Shown: positions 7,652 through 17,363, counted from the stretch's first letter. The stretch is 32,251 nucleotides of DNA from Desulfomonilaceae bacterium (GCA_031082285.1 JAVHLK010000053.1:1051-33301); one strand, 5' to 3'. Notes: generated by a model from the letters alone, not told the origin. Numbers and translations are program-made.

Positions 7652-10030
7652 ATGCGGACCGGCAACAAAGGATTCGACCCGGATACGTGCCCGCCTGAAA
7701 TCCTCAAGATGATCGCCCGTGCGTTTGACCAGATGGACACCATGGCGGGAATCGTAGGCACGGACCGGCGGTTGATATTCGCGAACGAATCGGGACTGAG
7801 GCACGTTGGGGCAAAGCTGGAAGAGGTTCAGGGGATGTTGTTTCCCGATTCTCCGTGGAGGAATCACTCGGCCGAGGCACGGGAGATTACTCATCGAATG
7901 ACCACCGAAGCGCTCAACGGCAAGAGAGTCATCGTGGAAGACGGATTCCGAGACCGAGACGGGCAGATCCTTCCCGCGATCTTTTCCGTTTCGCCGCTGT
8001 TTGACGTTTCCGGCGCGGTCGTGGGTATCGTGCCGGAAGGCAAGGTGATTACCGACCTCAAGCGTCTCCAAGCCAGGCTCGAAAAGGAACGCCTGAAGAC
8101 GCAGCAGTGGCTCGATTCCATGGGAACGTACGTCGCCCTTTGCGACCTGAAGGGAAAGGTGCTCATCTGCAATCGTCCCCTCGAGGAGGCGGTGGGAAAT
8201 GCAGTGGGGAGCAAGATATTCGACTTTCCCATGTTGAGATCGTCCCCTGAGGCGCGGAATCGCATCAGACAATCCATAGCCGAAGCGGTCAAAGGCAGGA
8301 AAGAAACTCTTGAGATTCGTCAGGCGCCGGACAACGAGAAGCAACTCGCATTCATTTTCAGTGCGAGTCCCATATACAACAGTCATGGACAAATAACGTA
8401 TCTGGCGGTGGAGGCCAAAGACATTTCCGAGCAGATTCGGCTGCAGGAGCTCATCCTGCAGAAAGAAAAAGAGTACTCCACTCGACTGAGAAAGGAGGTG
8501 GATGAGGCCACGAGGGCACTCAAGGAGACGGAACTCCTCAACAAGAATCTGGTGGACTCGGCTCCGATGGGTATCATCCACTTGGACCAACGAGGCGGGC
8601 TGGTGTTTGCCAATCCTGCCATTCGGGAGAAGCTGGCCGCCGCCGGATTCGATCTTGACCAAATCCAAGGCAAGAGACTCTCCGATCTCAACATATTCCC
8701 CGCGAACAAATCCTGGGAACAAATGCGGGAACTTCACAAGCAAGGCTACGAGTTCAGACATGAAAGAATGATCCTTCGCTCGGAAGGTAGGGATCTTTTT
8801 CTGTTCGCCGCGGACACGGCTCCCCTGAAGGATTACGCAAACCGGGTCAAGGGGACGATCGTCATCATGAGCGACGTCACCGAGCGAACCCGGCTTGAAA
8901 CCGAGCTGTACCAGACCCGAATGCAATCGGAGAAGCTTGCGTCCCTTGGGAGACTCATTTCAGGCGTGACTCACGAGATCAACAATCCGTTGACCGCGGT
9001 GATCGGATGCGCGGAGTTTCTGGTGGAGGATTGTGAGCTCGGGGAAGATGCTCGTGAGGCGGCTCGGATCATTGCCGAAGAGGCAAGGCGGTCGGGGCGA
9101 ATTGTGAAGAGCCTTCTCGCCTTCGCTCGTCAATCCGCTCCTCAAAAGACTCGTGCGGACCTGAACAAGATCGTGGAGACGGTCATGAACATCAGCGTCT
9201 TCGGCCTCCAGATCAGGAATATCGGGGTGATCTTTCAGCTGAGCGACAACCTGCCTTTGGGCGAGATGGACGTCAATCAAATCCAGCAGGTCATCGTCAA
9301 TTTGATCAACAACTCGGCCGATGCCATCGAAGAGTCGGGGATCGGCAATCGTGTGATCGTCAGGACGTACGGGCACGGCAACGGGCTGTTCCTTGAAGTG
9401 GAAGACAACGGGCCGGGGATCCCGGAGGAGATAAGGGCAAAGGTTTTCGATCCGTTTTTCACAACCAAGGATCCCGGCAGCGGCACGGGGCTGGGGCTGT
9501 CCATCTCCTACGGAATCGTCAAGGAGCACGGCGGAGAGATCCAACTCGAGGCGGTCGAGCCCCACGGCAGCCGGTTTGTGGTGGGCCTGCCGGCGCCCAA
9601 ATCGGAACCGTTGCCTCCGACGGAGCCCGCGATCGTCACGTGGATCCCCCGAAAGACCCTCGTGGTCGAAGATGAAACAAACATCCGCCTGACCTTGTCC
9701 AACTGCCTGAGGGATCTGGGAAGTCAGGTGCACACTGCTCCAGACGGCGTTTCCGGGCTGGAGAAGATACGGAAGGAATCGTACGACCTGGTACTGGTCG
9801 ATTTCAAAATGCCCAAAATGGACGGCTTGAAGTTCTACCAGGCACTCCTGATAGAGCGTCCCGAATTGGCCGATCGATTCGTTCTGATGACGGGAGCACA
9901 GGAAAAGGAGGTCGAGCAGTTTCGGGAGAAGACCGGAAATCCGATACTGGCGAAGCCTTTCGGAAGAGACGACATTTTCCGCATGCTCTCTTTGATGGCG
10001 AATCCCCGAGATATGCGTACCCATTCCTGA
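7652..10030 (+). CDS. Hybrid PAS sensor histidine kinase with C-terminal receiver
   Basis: A 792-residue soluble hybrid kinase with no membrane segment, so it should sense a cytoplasmic signal. In order there are three PAS-like domains (about residues 25-145, 155-270 and 305-420, linked by coiled coil around 275-305), a dimerisation/H-box with THEINNP (phosphoacceptor His441), an HATPase_c domain with N-box [19 protein letters not shown] and GTGLGLS, and a receiver domain (about 668-785) with VEDE, phospho-acceptor Asp717 and the conserved Lys in LAKPF. The response regulator begins 14 bases after the stop. By position it is the likely sensor for the fumarate-addition block, comparable in role to the TdiS/TutC kinases of toluene degraders, though the regulator partner is of another family. 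Confidence 0.93.
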   Translation: MRTGNKGFDPDTCPPEILKMIARAFDQMDTMAGIVGTDRRLIFANESGLRHVGAKLEEVQGMLFPDSPWRNHSAEAREITHRMTTEALNGKRVIVEDGFRDRDGQILPAIFSVSPLFDVSGAVVGIVPEGKVITDLKRLQARLEKERLKTQQWLDSMGTYVALCDLKGKVLICNRPLEEAVGNAVGSKIFDFPMLRSSPEARNRIRQSIAEAVKGRKETLEIRQAPDNEKQLAFIFSASPIYNSHGQITYLAVEAKDISEQIRLQELILQKEKEYSTRLRKEVDEATRALKETELLNKNLVDSAPMGIIHLDQRGGLVFANPAIREKLAAAGFDLDQIQGKRLSDLNIFPANKSWEQMRELHKQGYEFRHERMILRSEGRDLFLFAADTAPLKDYANRVKGTIVIMSDVTERTRLETELYQTRMQSEKLASLGRLISGVTHEINNPLTAVIGCAEFLVEDCELGEDAREAARIIAEEARRSGRIVKSLLAFARQSAPQKTRADLNKIVETVMNISVFGLQIRNIGVIFQLSDNLPLGEMDVNQIQQVIVNLINNSADAIEESGIGNRVIVRTYGHGNGLFLEVEDNGPGIPEEIRAKVFDPFFTTKDPGSGTGLGLSISYGIVKEHGGEIQLEAVEPHGSRFVVGLPAPKSEPLPPTEPAIVTWIPRKTLVVEDETNIRLTLSNCLRDLGSQVHTAPDGVSGLEKIRKESYDLVLVDFKMPKMDGLKFYQALLIERPELADRFVLMTGAQEKEVEQFREKTGNPILAKPFGRDDIFRMLSLMANPRDMRTHS

Positions 10031-10044
10031 ACGGAGCCGGGGAT

Positions 10045-11433
10045 ATGAGAATTCTGGTTATCGACGACGAACAATCCATCCTCAGAACATTCAAGCTCCG
10101 TTTGACCAAGTGGGGCCACCGGGTGCTCTTGGCATCCGACGGAAGCTCGGGACTGGACATACTCAACAGTGAGCCGTGTGACGTCGTGATTACCGACTTG
10201 AAAATGGGGGAGATGCAGGGAGAAGAGGTAGTACGGAGGATCGGCCGCGAAAACTCCGCTACGGACGTTGTCGTCATTACCGGTTTTGCCACGGTGGAAT
10301 CCGCAGTGGAGGTCATGAAGTCGGGAGCCACGGACTTTTTGGTGAAACCGTTGAACTTTGACCAGGTCCGGCTGGTTCTCGACAAGATAGAAAAGCAAAG
10401 GACCCTGAGAGAGGAAAACCAGCAGTTGCGGGACCGCGTCCACGAACTGAGGCTCCGGTTGGCCGAACAGCACAGCCTGCGGAATCTCGTGGGCAAGAGC
10501 AAGCCCATGCAGGAAGTCTTGGATCTTATCGTCTCGGTCGCTCCGCTTGATTGCACCGTGGCCATTTATGGGGAAACCGGCACGGGAAAAGAGATGGTGG
10601 CCAGGGAGATCCATCAGTTGAGCCCACGCTCGTCGGAGAATATGGTCACCGTGGACTGCGGCACGCTGACCGAAACTCTGCTCGAATCGGAATTGTTCGG
10701 GTACGAGAAGGGGGCCTTCACCGGTGCCGTACGGACGAGAAGAGGCAGATTCGAGCTGGCCGATCGGGGAACCATTTTCCTCGATGAAGTGGCCAACGCG
10801 TCTCCCCGGGTTCAGAAGAGACTCCTGAGAGTAGTCCAGGAGAAGACCTTTGAGCGGCTTGGAGGGGAATCGTCCATTCACACCGACGTGCGGATAATCG
10901 CGGCGAGCAATCGGAATCTGGCCGCCATGGTGAGAGAAGGCACCTTTAGGGAGGATCTCTACTATCGCCTCAATGTCGTTCCCATCCATTTACCTCCGTT
11001 GCGTGATCGCAAGGAAGACTTACCCTTGCTCGCAAGGCACTTCCTGGATCTGTACGCACGAGGGATGGGACGAGAGCCGCCAAATCTCTCTCCGGAAGCG
11101 ATCGAGCAAATTATGCAATACTCGTGGCCCGGGAACGTGCGAGAGTTGGCCCACGTCATGGAACGTCTGGTCGTAACGTCCTCCGAGAACGTCATTCAGC
11201 ACATACCGTTCCTCGTGTCCGTTGAAGCCGCGCCCGTCCGGAGCCCCGCCTCTGTACGCCTCGACCCTCCCCTGAAAGATCAAATCTCGGCTTTGGAGAT
11301 CGACTACCTGACGCGCGCTCTCGAAACATTCCGCGGGCGCATCAACGAAGTGTCCCGGCGATCGGGGCTTGACGAGAGGACCATTCGCAGAAAGATGAAA
11401 CTGTATGATTTGCATAAGGAGGACTTCAAATAA
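10045..11433 (+). CDS. NtrC-family sigma-54-dependent response regulator
   Basis: A 462-residue regulator with an N-terminal receiver (IDDEQS, phosphorylation Asp51 in ITDLKMG, Lys in LVKPL). The central AAA+ domain has Walker A GETGTGKE, the sigma-54-contacting GAFTGA motif, Walker B IFLDEV and the R-finger region. A Fis-type helix-turn-helix follows at the C-terminus (about 435-455, [17 protein letters not shown]). All three parts look intact. It follows the kinase by 14 bases and precedes a region with a near-consensus -24/-12 promoter, so the likely target is the glycyl radical operon immediately downstream. Confidence 0.95.
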   Translation: MRILVIDDEQSILRTFKLRLTKWGHRVLLASDGSSGLDILNSEPCDVVITDLKMGEMQGEEVVRRIGRENSATDVVVITGFATVESAVEVMKSGATDFLVKPLNFDQVRLVLDKIEKQRTLREENQQLRDRVHELRLRLAEQHSLRNLVGKSKPMQEVLDLIVSVAPLDCTVAIYGETGTGKEMVAREIHQLSPRSSENMVTVDCGTLTETLLESELFGYEKGAFTGAVRTRRGRFELADRGTIFLDEVANASPRVQKRLLRVVQEKTFERLGGESSIHTDVRIIAASNRNLAAMVREGTFREDLYYRLNVVPIHLPPLRDRKEDLPLLARHFLDLYARGMGREPPNLSPEAIEQIMQYSWPGNVRELAHVMERLVVTSSENVIQHIPFLVSVEAAPVRSPASVRLDPPLKDQISALEIDYLTRALETFRGRINEVSRRSGLDERTIRRKMKLYDLHKEDFK

Positions 11434-11649
11434 ACCGGGCGTACGTGCACCATTCGGTCATCATGTCCGGAATGGGTTTCTTTAATGATGGTAATGTGTT
11501 ATGCGACCGCTCCGGGCAAATTGACCGAAATGTGAAGAACCCTTGTCCACATCATTTCATTCCTCATTCCCAAGTCGACTCTTTCCCTTATAACCAGTTG
11601 TAATATTGATTGATATTTATCTGAACCAAGTGATCTTTTTTGTGCGATC

Positions 11650-11665
11650 CGGCACGCATTTTGCT
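11650..11665 (+). promoter_or_regulatory. Sigma-54 (-24/-12) promoter
   Basis: GGCACGCATTTTGC at 11651-11664 matches the sigma-54 consensus: GG at -24, CACG following, TTGC at -12, with the required 12-base step between the two invariant dinucleotides. Transcription should start near 11676. It lies downstream of an NtrC-type regulator gene and upstream of the first small subunit and the activases. Confidence 0.8.
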
Positions 11666-11724
11666 CTTCAATTACCCGGCGGGCTACATGGAAAGACAAC
11701 GGGATACATACTTTGCGTTCAACA

Positions 11725-11769
11725 GGAGACGATCCGCGTACATGGACCGACCGCAACCGGACCGTCTCC
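11725..11769 (+). promoter_or_regulatory. Leader stem-loop 1
   Basis: GGAGACGATCCG (11725-11736) pairs with CGGACCGTCTCC (11758-11769): twelve positions, one mismatch, 21-base loop. It lies about 50 bases after the predicted start of transcription. There is no T-run, so it is not an intrinsic terminator. Possible roles are transcript stabilisation or a protein- or RNA-binding site. Confidence 0.5.
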
Positions 11770-11813
11770 TCCCACTTGGTACAGGATTTCACAAGTACGG
11801 TTAGGTATTCCTA

Positions 11814-11842
11814 AACGCCCGACAGCGTCCCTGCTGGGCGTT
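11814..11842 (+). promoter_or_regulatory. Leader stem-loop 2
   Basis: AACGCCC (11814-11820) pairs perfectly with GGGCGTT (11836-11842), and an inner CAG/CTG extends the stem across one G-U pair and one mismatch. It lies in the same untranslated leader as stem-loop 1. No T-run follows. Confidence 0.45.
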
Positions 11843-12030
11843 CGCGGAGAATAGACAGGCTCGGAGGGGAAGAATTTGACGGGAATCGCACGCAGAACGC
11901 AGGTGGGCGGGCCCTTCCGAAGATGGGCGACATGGCTAAGCGGGTTCCGGCAAGGAGATCGCAAAGAACGCGGTCGACGTGGGGCCGAGTCCCTGCGGAC
12001 CAGGCTGTGGGAAGGAAGAGAGCGTAGGGA

Positions 12031-12273
12031 ATGGGACTGAAATGCCGACACTGCGGCCTCGAAGGAACGAGGGCCGACTTCAGGCTTCTCCAACGCGTAG
12101 ACGGCGCAGGCCCCGATACGTATCGGCTGTGCCCGAAATGTCACGCCGCGGTCTACTGCGAGGAGCTGGAAGTGATCGATTCAGTTGAAGTCCCCTGGGG
12201 AGCGGGGCGCCTCAGAGGTCATGTGTTTCGCCGCACCGACAAGTCCGACGAACGCGGTTTACAAGAAAAGTGA
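12031..12273 (+). CDS. Small CxxC/CPxC protein, X-succinate synthase beta-like (copy 1)
   Basis: An 80-residue protein with paired cysteines Cys5/Cys8 and Cys34/Cys37 (CPKC) plus Cys43, able to bind a metal or a 4Fe-4S cluster. It aligns with the protein at 17364 and the UGA-containing one at 18100: CxxCG near the N-terminus, an F-x-x-L segment, CPxC, then an acidic stretch; with the 17364 copy it also shares a PWG segment. The small beta subunit of benzylsuccinate synthase is a Cys-rich protein of this size that binds a 4Fe-4S cluster and covers the alpha subunit, so I assign it to that group tentatively. It is the first gene after the sigma-54 promoter, ahead of the activases. A simple zinc ribbon of other function remains possible. 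Confidence 0.65.
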   Translation: MGLKCRHCGLEGTRADFRLLQRVDGAGPDTYRLCPKCHAAVYCEELEVIDSVEVPWGAGRLRGHVFRRTDKSDERGLQEK

Positions 12274-12587
12274 CTCAACCGACATGAAAATCCGCGCGAC
12301 CCCCGGGCAGTAGACCATGTGGGACGCGAGATGGACAGGCATTCCCTGCCTGTAGTGGTCCCGCGCAGAACGCGGGCCGGCCGCCCGGGCACGGGGGCCT
12401 ACCCCTACGGGAACGAGAACGAAAAGTGCGGTGCCTCAAACCTCTTTCGTGGTGAACGCAACCGTATTTATGCCACAGAGTACTTCGTCGAAAGAAGCCG
12501 GCGTGACTTGCCGGTGCACTACGGGGACATCTGCGTTTCAAACAACGCTCTTGGCAACTCCAAAAGTTGGAGAGATTGGCGGGTATC
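12274..12587. other. Intergenic region with two short hairpins before the first activase
   Basis: Here are two perfect six-base inverted repeats: CAGGCA/TGCCTG at 12336-12352 and CCCGCG/CGCGGG at 12360-12376. No gene with recognisable features lies in the 314 bases. The reading frame of the preceding small gene stays open past its TGA across the whole gap, but the translation shows no family motif. The hairpins may set a processing or stability boundary between the small-subunit gene and the activases. Confidence 0.45.
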
Positions 12588-13577
12588 ATGCAACCAGGGG
12601 CTCTGGTAACCGAGATTCAGAGATTTGCCGTGAACGACGGACCCGGCTTCCGGACAAATGTGTTTCTCAAAGGATGTCCGCTCAGCTGCCGCTGGTGCCA
12701 TAACCCGGAAACCATAGCGCCCTATCCCGAAATCTACTGGAAACGGCGTTCATGCGTGCAGTGTGGCGCTTGCCTGGACGCATGTCCCAGGGACGCGGTC
12801 AATGCGCCTATCCACCCCGTCGAAGCGCAAAAGGAAGAATCAACCTACCACAAGATCTTCAGGGAGCGTTGCGACCTCTGCATGAAGTGTGTGGATGCCT
12901 GCAGGTACGGCGCATTGGAGATCGTCGGCACCGAGTTGACCGTCAACGAGATCCTCGACGAGGTGGAACGGGATAGACCGTTCTATGACAACTCGGGTGG
13001 AGGCATGACCGTCAGCGGAGGCGAGCCCACGGCGCACCCCGAGTTTCTCGCGCAGTTGATCGAGGGTGCACGAAGCAGAGGAATCCACATCTGTCTGGAC
13101 ACAAACGGGTATTGTCAATGGGATGTCCTGGGACCGCTCGTGCAGAGCGTCGATATGGTGCTGTACGACCTGAAGCATCTCGATTCGGCCAGGCATGCCG
13201 AGATGGTGGGGGCAGGCAACGAACTCATTCTCGAGAACCTCGCCGGGATCCTCCGTGCCGGCAAGGAGATTTGGCTCCGACAGCCGATCGTTCCCGACTA
13301 CAACGACTCCTGGGAATATCACGTGAAAGCGGCCGAATTCCTCGGGCAGCTTCCCGGCCGGATTCAACGAATCGACCTTCTGCCGTTCCACACCTGGTGC
13401 GAGGACAAGTACTCCTGGCTCGGTCTCGACTGGTCCCTGAGGGCCGCGGAGCCCATGGATCCTTCAATGGTCGAGATTCTTGCGGAGGCGTATCAGGCCC
13501 GCGGATTCGCGGTTACGGCCGGTGGATCCGGATTCGAAGACAACGCCGTGCGAGGAGGTTGCCGGCATGCACCCTGA
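12588..13577 (+). CDS. Glycyl-radical-enzyme activase 1 (radical SAM, BssD-like)
   Basis: A 329-residue radical SAM activase that would use SAM and a 4Fe-4S cluster to install the glycyl radical on the synthase. I chose the ATG at 12588, which places the DGPGFRT activase signature at the usual distance from the N-terminus; the ribosome site is weak and a TTG at 12567 is an alternative. Motifs are DGPGFRT, the cluster CPLSCRWC (Cx3Cx2C), a ferredoxin-like insert with two four-Cys motifs (CVQCGACLDAC and CDLCMKCVDAC) and SGGEP. The insert is typical of activases of benzylsuccinate-synthase-type enzymes. It overlaps activase 2 by 11 bases and is clearly its paralogue. Confidence 0.92.
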   Translation: MQPGALVTEIQRFAVNDGPGFRTNVFLKGCPLSCRWCHNPETIAPYPEIYWKRRSCVQCGACLDACPRDAVNAPIHPVEAQKEESTYHKIFRERCDLCMKCVDACRYGALEIVGTELTVNEILDEVERDRPFYDNSGGGMTVSGGEPTAHPEFLAQLIEGARSRGIHICLDTNGYCQWDVLGPLVQSVDMVLYDLKHLDSARHAEMVGAGNELILENLAGILRAGKEIWLRQPIVPDYNDSWEYHVKAAEFLGQLPGRIQRIDLLPFHTWCEDKYSWLGLDWSLRAAEPMDPSMVEILAEAYQARGFAVTAGGSGFEDNAVRGGCRHAP

Positions 13578-14490
13578 AACCGCGTTCGGAGTGGTCAACG
13601 ACATCCAGAGGATGTGTACGTGCGACGGCCCCGGATTCAGGACCGTGGTTTTCCTCAAGGGTTGTTATCTCAACTGCCGATGGTGTCACAATCCCGAAGG
13701 GAAGAGGCGTTATCCGGAAGTGATCCCCTTTGTGGGAAACTGCGTGAGGTGCGGAGAGTGCTTGAGCGTATGTCCCACGGCCGCGGTGGCCGTTGATGAC
13801 GAGCTCGGGCCTCGGATCGACCGCAGCCTGTGTTCGACATGTCTTCAATGTGTCCGTGCCTGCACACACGACGCTCTTGTGCTGTGGGGACGCATCATGT
13901 CGGTTGAGCAGGTGGTTGCGGAAGTCGAGCAGGACAAGACGCTGTACGTGAATTCAGGCGGCGGCGTAACCATATCCGGGGGTGAGCCCATGGCTCAGCC
14001 CGACTTCGTCAGGGCCGTCATGGAAGCATGCAGGAAGCAAGGCATCGGCACCGCCCTGGATACGTGCGGGCACGCTCCATGGGAAGACATGGAACAGGTG
14101 CTCCGCTTCACGGATCTGGTGATGTTTGACATCAAACAGATGGATACACACGAGCACCGGCAATATTCCGGAGTCGGCAACGAGCTCATTCTGGAGAACG
14201 CGCGACGGATAGCCGCGCTGGGCGTGCCGATACGGTTCCGCATCCCGATTATTCCCGGAAGCAATGACTCAAGGAGAAACTGGGAACGCGCGGCCGGGTT
14301 CATCGGACGCCTCGGGAATGCCGTGTTGGGAGTAGACCTGCTGCCGTACCATCCGTTTGCAGGCGGAAAGTACCAGGCCTTCGGCATGGACTACCCGTAC
14401 CCCGGAGGAGAGGGGCTATCAGACGACGATGTGGCTCCGGTGATCGATCTGTTCCTGGAGCACGTACCAGAAGTTACGGTAGGCGGTTAG
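13567..14490 (+). CDS. bssD-like: Glycyl-radical-enzyme activase 2 (radical SAM, BssD-like)
   Basis: A 307-residue radical SAM activase. The ATG at 13567 has a strong GAGGAGG ribosome site. It has DGPGFRT, the CYLNCRWC cluster motif, two four-Cys ferredoxin-like motifs (CVRCGECLSVC, CSTCLQCVRAC), SGGEP and an LLPYHP segment. It lies directly upstream of the gamma and alpha genes in the order activase-gamma-alpha-beta, as in bssDCAB of toluene degraders, so it is the better candidate for activating the alpha subunit here. Activase 1 may be redundant, specialised, or serve an enzyme encoded elsewhere. Confidence 0.93.
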   Translation: MHPETAFGVVNDIQRMCTCDGPGFRTVVFLKGCYLNCRWCHNPEGKRRYPEVIPFVGNCVRCGECLSVCPTAAVAVDDELGPRIDRSLCSTCLQCVRACTHDALVLWGRIMSVEQVVAEVEQDKTLYVNSGGGVTISGGEPMAQPDFVRAVMEACRKQGIGTALDTCGHAPWEDMEQVLRFTDLVMFDIKQMDTHEHRQYSGVGNELILENARRIAALGVPIRFRIPIIPGSNDSRRNWERAAGFIGRLGNAVLGVDLLPYHPFAGGKYQAFGMDYPYPGGEGLSDDDVAPVIDLFLEHVPEVTVGG

Positions 14491-14528
14491 CCGTTATAAC
14501 AAGTCCAAACGTTCAAGGAGGTGACACG

Positions 14529-14693
14529 ATGGCGACTTGCAAGGATTGCAAGGGCTTTTTTGCCAGGGAGGACGACCAGGATCGGGGCGACTGCGTGATG
14601 AGAGTGACGGACCCGCGGCAAGCCTACTACAAGGCCGTCCCGGTGGAGGCCGACAAGGATGCCTCAAAATGCTCGTCGTTCCGTAAGAGATAG
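14529..14693 (+). CDS. bssC-like: X-succinate synthase gamma-like small subunit
   Basis: A 54-residue protein too short for most gene callers, with a strong AAGGAGGTGAC ribosome site. Its four cysteines, Cys4, Cys7, Cys22 and Cys48, occur as CKDCKGFF, GDC and KCSSF, the pattern of the gamma subunit of benzylsuccinate synthase, which binds a HiPIP-like 4Fe-4S cluster and stays with the alpha subunit. Position between activase 2 and alpha matches bssC in bssDCAB. The same Cys pattern recurs in the longer protein at 17610. Confidence 0.82.
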   Translation: MATCKDCKGFFAREDDQDRGDCVMRVTDPRQAYYKAVPVEADKDASKCSSFRKR

Positions 14694-14768
14694 AATCCGA
14701 CCCCGCATTCATGCCGTCGGCGACGGGAAATGCAATGAGCCTTGTCGCCGGCACCAAGGAGGAGGAAC

Positions 14769-17273
14769 ATGGGGCAGAGCACAGCCCGGACCGAGAAGGA
14801 ATCAAGTGTCGAGGAACTGAAAAATCGAAGGGAATGGTGGTTTGTTGCGGAGAAGACCAGATCCAAACGGTTGGACTATCTTCGCAAGGGCGTCTGGAAA
14901 AAAGGGGCGATCGGAGGCAACTATGCTCCCGGAATCAAGATTGACCTTACCTTTCCCCAACTCTTCATAGACAAATGGCAGGAGCACGAGGGCGAAGCGA
15001 TTATGCTGCAAAAGGCTCATGCCCTGGCCCACGTCTTGGACAACATCCCCATATTCATTACCGATAATTCTCAGATCATGGGTTACATCGGGAGCGCCCC
15101 GCACAACATCGTTTGGCATTGGCAGGGCATCAGTATGGTCAACGAGGAGATCTACAACGAGGAGGGAATCATACCCGAACCGGAGGAAGAATCTCTCGAG
15201 ATCCTCGCCAATCTGAACGACTACTGGGGCGGCCGCACCGCGGTGGACAAGCTTGCGCGAGTCCTCGATCCCGAAGACGCGGTGAAGTTCATGAGCGGAG
15301 CCATCGGATGGGGAACCCCAACGTCTGCGGCGACCTACTCCACCAAGGATTTCGACTATATCTTCAAGGGATTCGAGGCCATACTCGCCGAGGTCGAAGA
15401 GCGTATGGAAGAGACGGAGGAGAAGCTTCAGGGGAATCCGTCACCGGAAATTCTTCCGCTTTACGACAAGCTCCCCCGGTGGGAAGCCATGCAGATCGTC
15501 CTCGAGGCGGGCATTCGGTATGCCGAACGCTATGCGAGACTTGCCCGAACCTTGGCCGAGCACTTTGAAAGCGATCCCGAGCGAAGAGAAGAACTATTGC
15601 GCATCGCGGAGACCTGCGAACGGGTCCCTGCAAAACCGCCGCGAAACCTTCAGGAATCGCTGCAATTCGACCATTTCGTCCAGGTCCTGTCACGGTACGA
15701 GACCTTTGAGGGAGCATGGCCGCACAGGCCGGATTACATTCACGGACCGTACTACGATAAGGACGTGAACCAGGACAAACGGTTGAGCAAAGAGGAAGCC
15801 CTCGATCTCGTCGGAGAGCATTTGATCCGGACCCACGAGGTGGGCATATTTGCTCCCAAGTGGGCCCGAGAAGGGCTCCAGGGGATCACCGGAACCTGGG
15901 TATGGACCATGGGCGGCGTCAAGCCCGACGGATCCGACGCGTGCAACGATATGACCGTCGCGTACATGCAGGCGGCTCGATTGGTTCGAGTATCCAACCC
16001 TACGTTCGGGTTCCGTTGGCATCCCAAGGTGAAGGATGAGGTCATGCGGGAATGCTTTGAATGCATCCGGCACGGGCTCGGATATCCCTCCATGCGCAAC
16101 GACCCGGTACTGGTGGCGAACACGGTGCACTGGTACGGGCACCCGGTGGAAGAAGCACGAACATGGGTACATCAGGCGTGCATGTCCCCCTGTCCCACTA
16201 CCAAGTACGGCTGCCAGCCCATGCGAATGGCTTCGGCCACGGCCAATTGCGCAAAGATGATCGAGTACGCTCTCCACGACGGGTACGATCCCGTCGTGAA
16301 CATGCAAATGGGGCCCAAGACCGGGGACCCCCGCGAGTTCAAGGACTTCGAGGATCTCTTCGGCGCATGGGTCAAGCAGATGGAGTGGCTCAGGAACATC
16401 CTGGTCCGCACGGTGAATCTAGGCCGAGTCAAAGACCCCGAGTTTTTCGGCAGGCCGTTCCTCTCAGCCATCTATGAACGTGCGGTCGAAACCGGGACCG
16501 ACGCGTGCGATCCGTCCAACGGGGATCGCGGCAACGCGTGGGTGACGGGATTCACATGGGTGGAGAACGCGGACAGCCTGGCTGCGATCAAGAAGTTCGT
16601 CTACGACGAAAAGAAGTACACCATGGATGAAGTCCTGGATGCGCTCAACGCAAACTGGGTTGGTTACGAGGAGATGCGTCTCGACTTTGTCAAGAATGCG
16701 CCGAAGTGGGGCAATGACGACGATTACGTCGACGACCTCATGGTCCGCTGTCTCAGGGAAGTGTCGAGGCATTCCAAAGAGAACCGATGCCCGAGCAACA
16801 ATACGTGGCCGTTGCTGCCGGAAAACGTGAGCGGCAACATTCATTACGCAAACCTGGTGGGAGCTCTCCCCAACGGACGACGGCTTGGAGACGCCTTATA
16901 TGACGGAGGAATCTCGCCGGGTCCGGGACTGGACAAGAAGGGACCCACGGCGGTGCTTAAGTCGTGCGGCAAGTTTGACCATGTCACGGACGGCAGGGCT
17001 TTTCTCCTTAACCAGCGGCTTTCCCCGACACAGCTCTCCGGAGAAAAGGGCTACCAGTTGTGGAAGGCCTACATGAAGACATGGGCCGACCTGGGCCTGG
17101 ACCACGTGCAGTTCAACATGGTCGATGATGCGACCTTGCGGGCCGCTCAAAAGGACCCGGAAAAGTACCAGGAGGTCATCGTCCGGGTCGCGGGTTACAG
17201 TGCCCACTTTGTGGACATCAGTCGAAAGACCCAGGACAACATAATCCAAAGAACAGTTCAAGGACTGGGCTGA
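14769..17273 (+). CDS. bssA-like: Glycyl radical X-succinate synthase, alpha (catalytic) subunit
   Basis: An 834-residue pyruvate-formate-lyase-superfamily enzyme that should add an alkyl or arylmethyl C-H compound across fumarate. The start at 14769 follows AAGGAGGAGGAAC. The active-site Cys is Cys471 in QACMSPCPTTK and the glycyl radical site is Gly809 in RVAGYSA near the C-terminus; their spacing (338) is close to that of benzylsuccinate synthase. Arg486 in QPMRMASA is the likely counterpart of the fumarate-binding arginine. These segments, the small Cys subunits and the gene order point to the benzylsuccinate/alkylsuccinate synthase group rather than formate acetyltransferase, diol dehydratase or choline lyase. 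I cannot distinguish toluene, cresol, methylnaphthalene or n-alkane as substrate from motifs alone. Confidence 0.92.
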   Translation: MGQSTARTEKESSVEELKNRREWWFVAEKTRSKRLDYLRKGVWKKGAIGGNYAPGIKIDLTFPQLFIDKWQEHEGEAIMLQKAHALAHVLDNIPIFITDNSQIMGYIGSAPHNIVWHWQGISMVNEEIYNEEGIIPEPEEESLEILANLNDYWGGRTAVDKLARVLDPEDAVKFMSGAIGWGTPTSAATYSTKDFDYIFKGFEAILAEVEERMEETEEKLQGNPSPEILPLYDKLPRWEAMQIVLEAGIRYAERYARLARTLAEHFESDPERREELLRIAETCERVPAKPPRNLQESLQFDHFVQVLSRYETFEGAWPHRPDYIHGPYYDKDVNQDKRLSKEEALDLVGEHLIRTHEVGIFAPKWAREGLQGITGTWVWTMGGVKPDGSDACNDMTVAYMQAARLVRVSNPTFGFRWHPKVKDEVMRECFECIRHGLGYPSMRNDPVLVANTVHWYGHPVEEARTWVHQACMSPCPTTKYGCQPMRMASATANCAKMIEYALHDGYDPVVNMQMGPKTGDPREFKDFEDLFGAWVKQMEWLRNILVRTVNLGRVKDPEFFGRPFLSAIYERAVETGTDACDPSNGDRGNAWVTGFTWVENADSLAAIKKFVYDEKKYTMDEVLDALNANWVGYEEMRLDFVKNAPKWGNDDDYVDDLMVRCLREVSRHSKENRCPSNNTWPLLPENVSGNIHYANLVGALPNGRRLGDALYDGGISPGPGLDKKGPTAVLKSCGKFDHVTDGRAFLLNQRLSPTQLSGEKGYQLWKAYMKTWADLGLDHVQFNMVDDATLRAAQKDPEKYQEVIVRVAGYSAHFVDISRKTQDNIIQRTVQGLG

Positions 17274-17279
17274 CCTCAC

Positions 17280-17311
17280 ACGGCCGGTCCCTTCGTTCCG
17301 CGGCCGGCCGT
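17280..17311 (+). promoter_or_regulatory. Stem-loop between alpha and beta-like genes
   Basis: ACGGCCGG (17280-17287) pairs perfectly with CCGGCCGT (17304-17311) around a 16-base loop, just after the alpha stop codon. No T-run follows and genes continue in the same direction, so it is more likely a 3'-end stabiliser or processing signal within the operon transcript than a full terminator. Confidence 0.45.
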
Positions 17312-17363
17312 ACGCCTTCACCCTCAAGAAAACGATCTCTCCATTCATTGAGGAGGAAATACC

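Larger units (their letters stand above)
11434..12030. other. Long regulatory intergenic region upstream of the glycyl radical operon
   Basis: These 597 bases carry no supported gene. They hold a sigma-54 promoter, an AT-rich stretch just upstream of it (about 11583-11630, suited to DNA bending) and a partly symmetrical pair (GAAATGTG at 11527-11534, CACATCATTTC at 11548-11558) that could be an activator site. A predicted leader of about 350 bases with two strong stem-loops follows. A 34-codon ORF from 11922 exists but has no family features. Confidence 0.6.

Noticed and set aside
11922-12026. A 34-codon ORF in the leader before the first small-subunit gene, a possible leader peptide.
   Set aside because: It has no clear ribosome site and no codon run or motif typical of attenuator peptides.
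12271-12609. In-frame TGA at the end of the first beta-like gene followed by an open frame of about 112 codons, which might be a second selenoprotein.
   Set aside because: The downstream translation has no family motif or Cys pattern, no hairpin directly follows the TGA, the paralogue at 17364 ends at about the same length, and long open frames are common by chance at this GC content.
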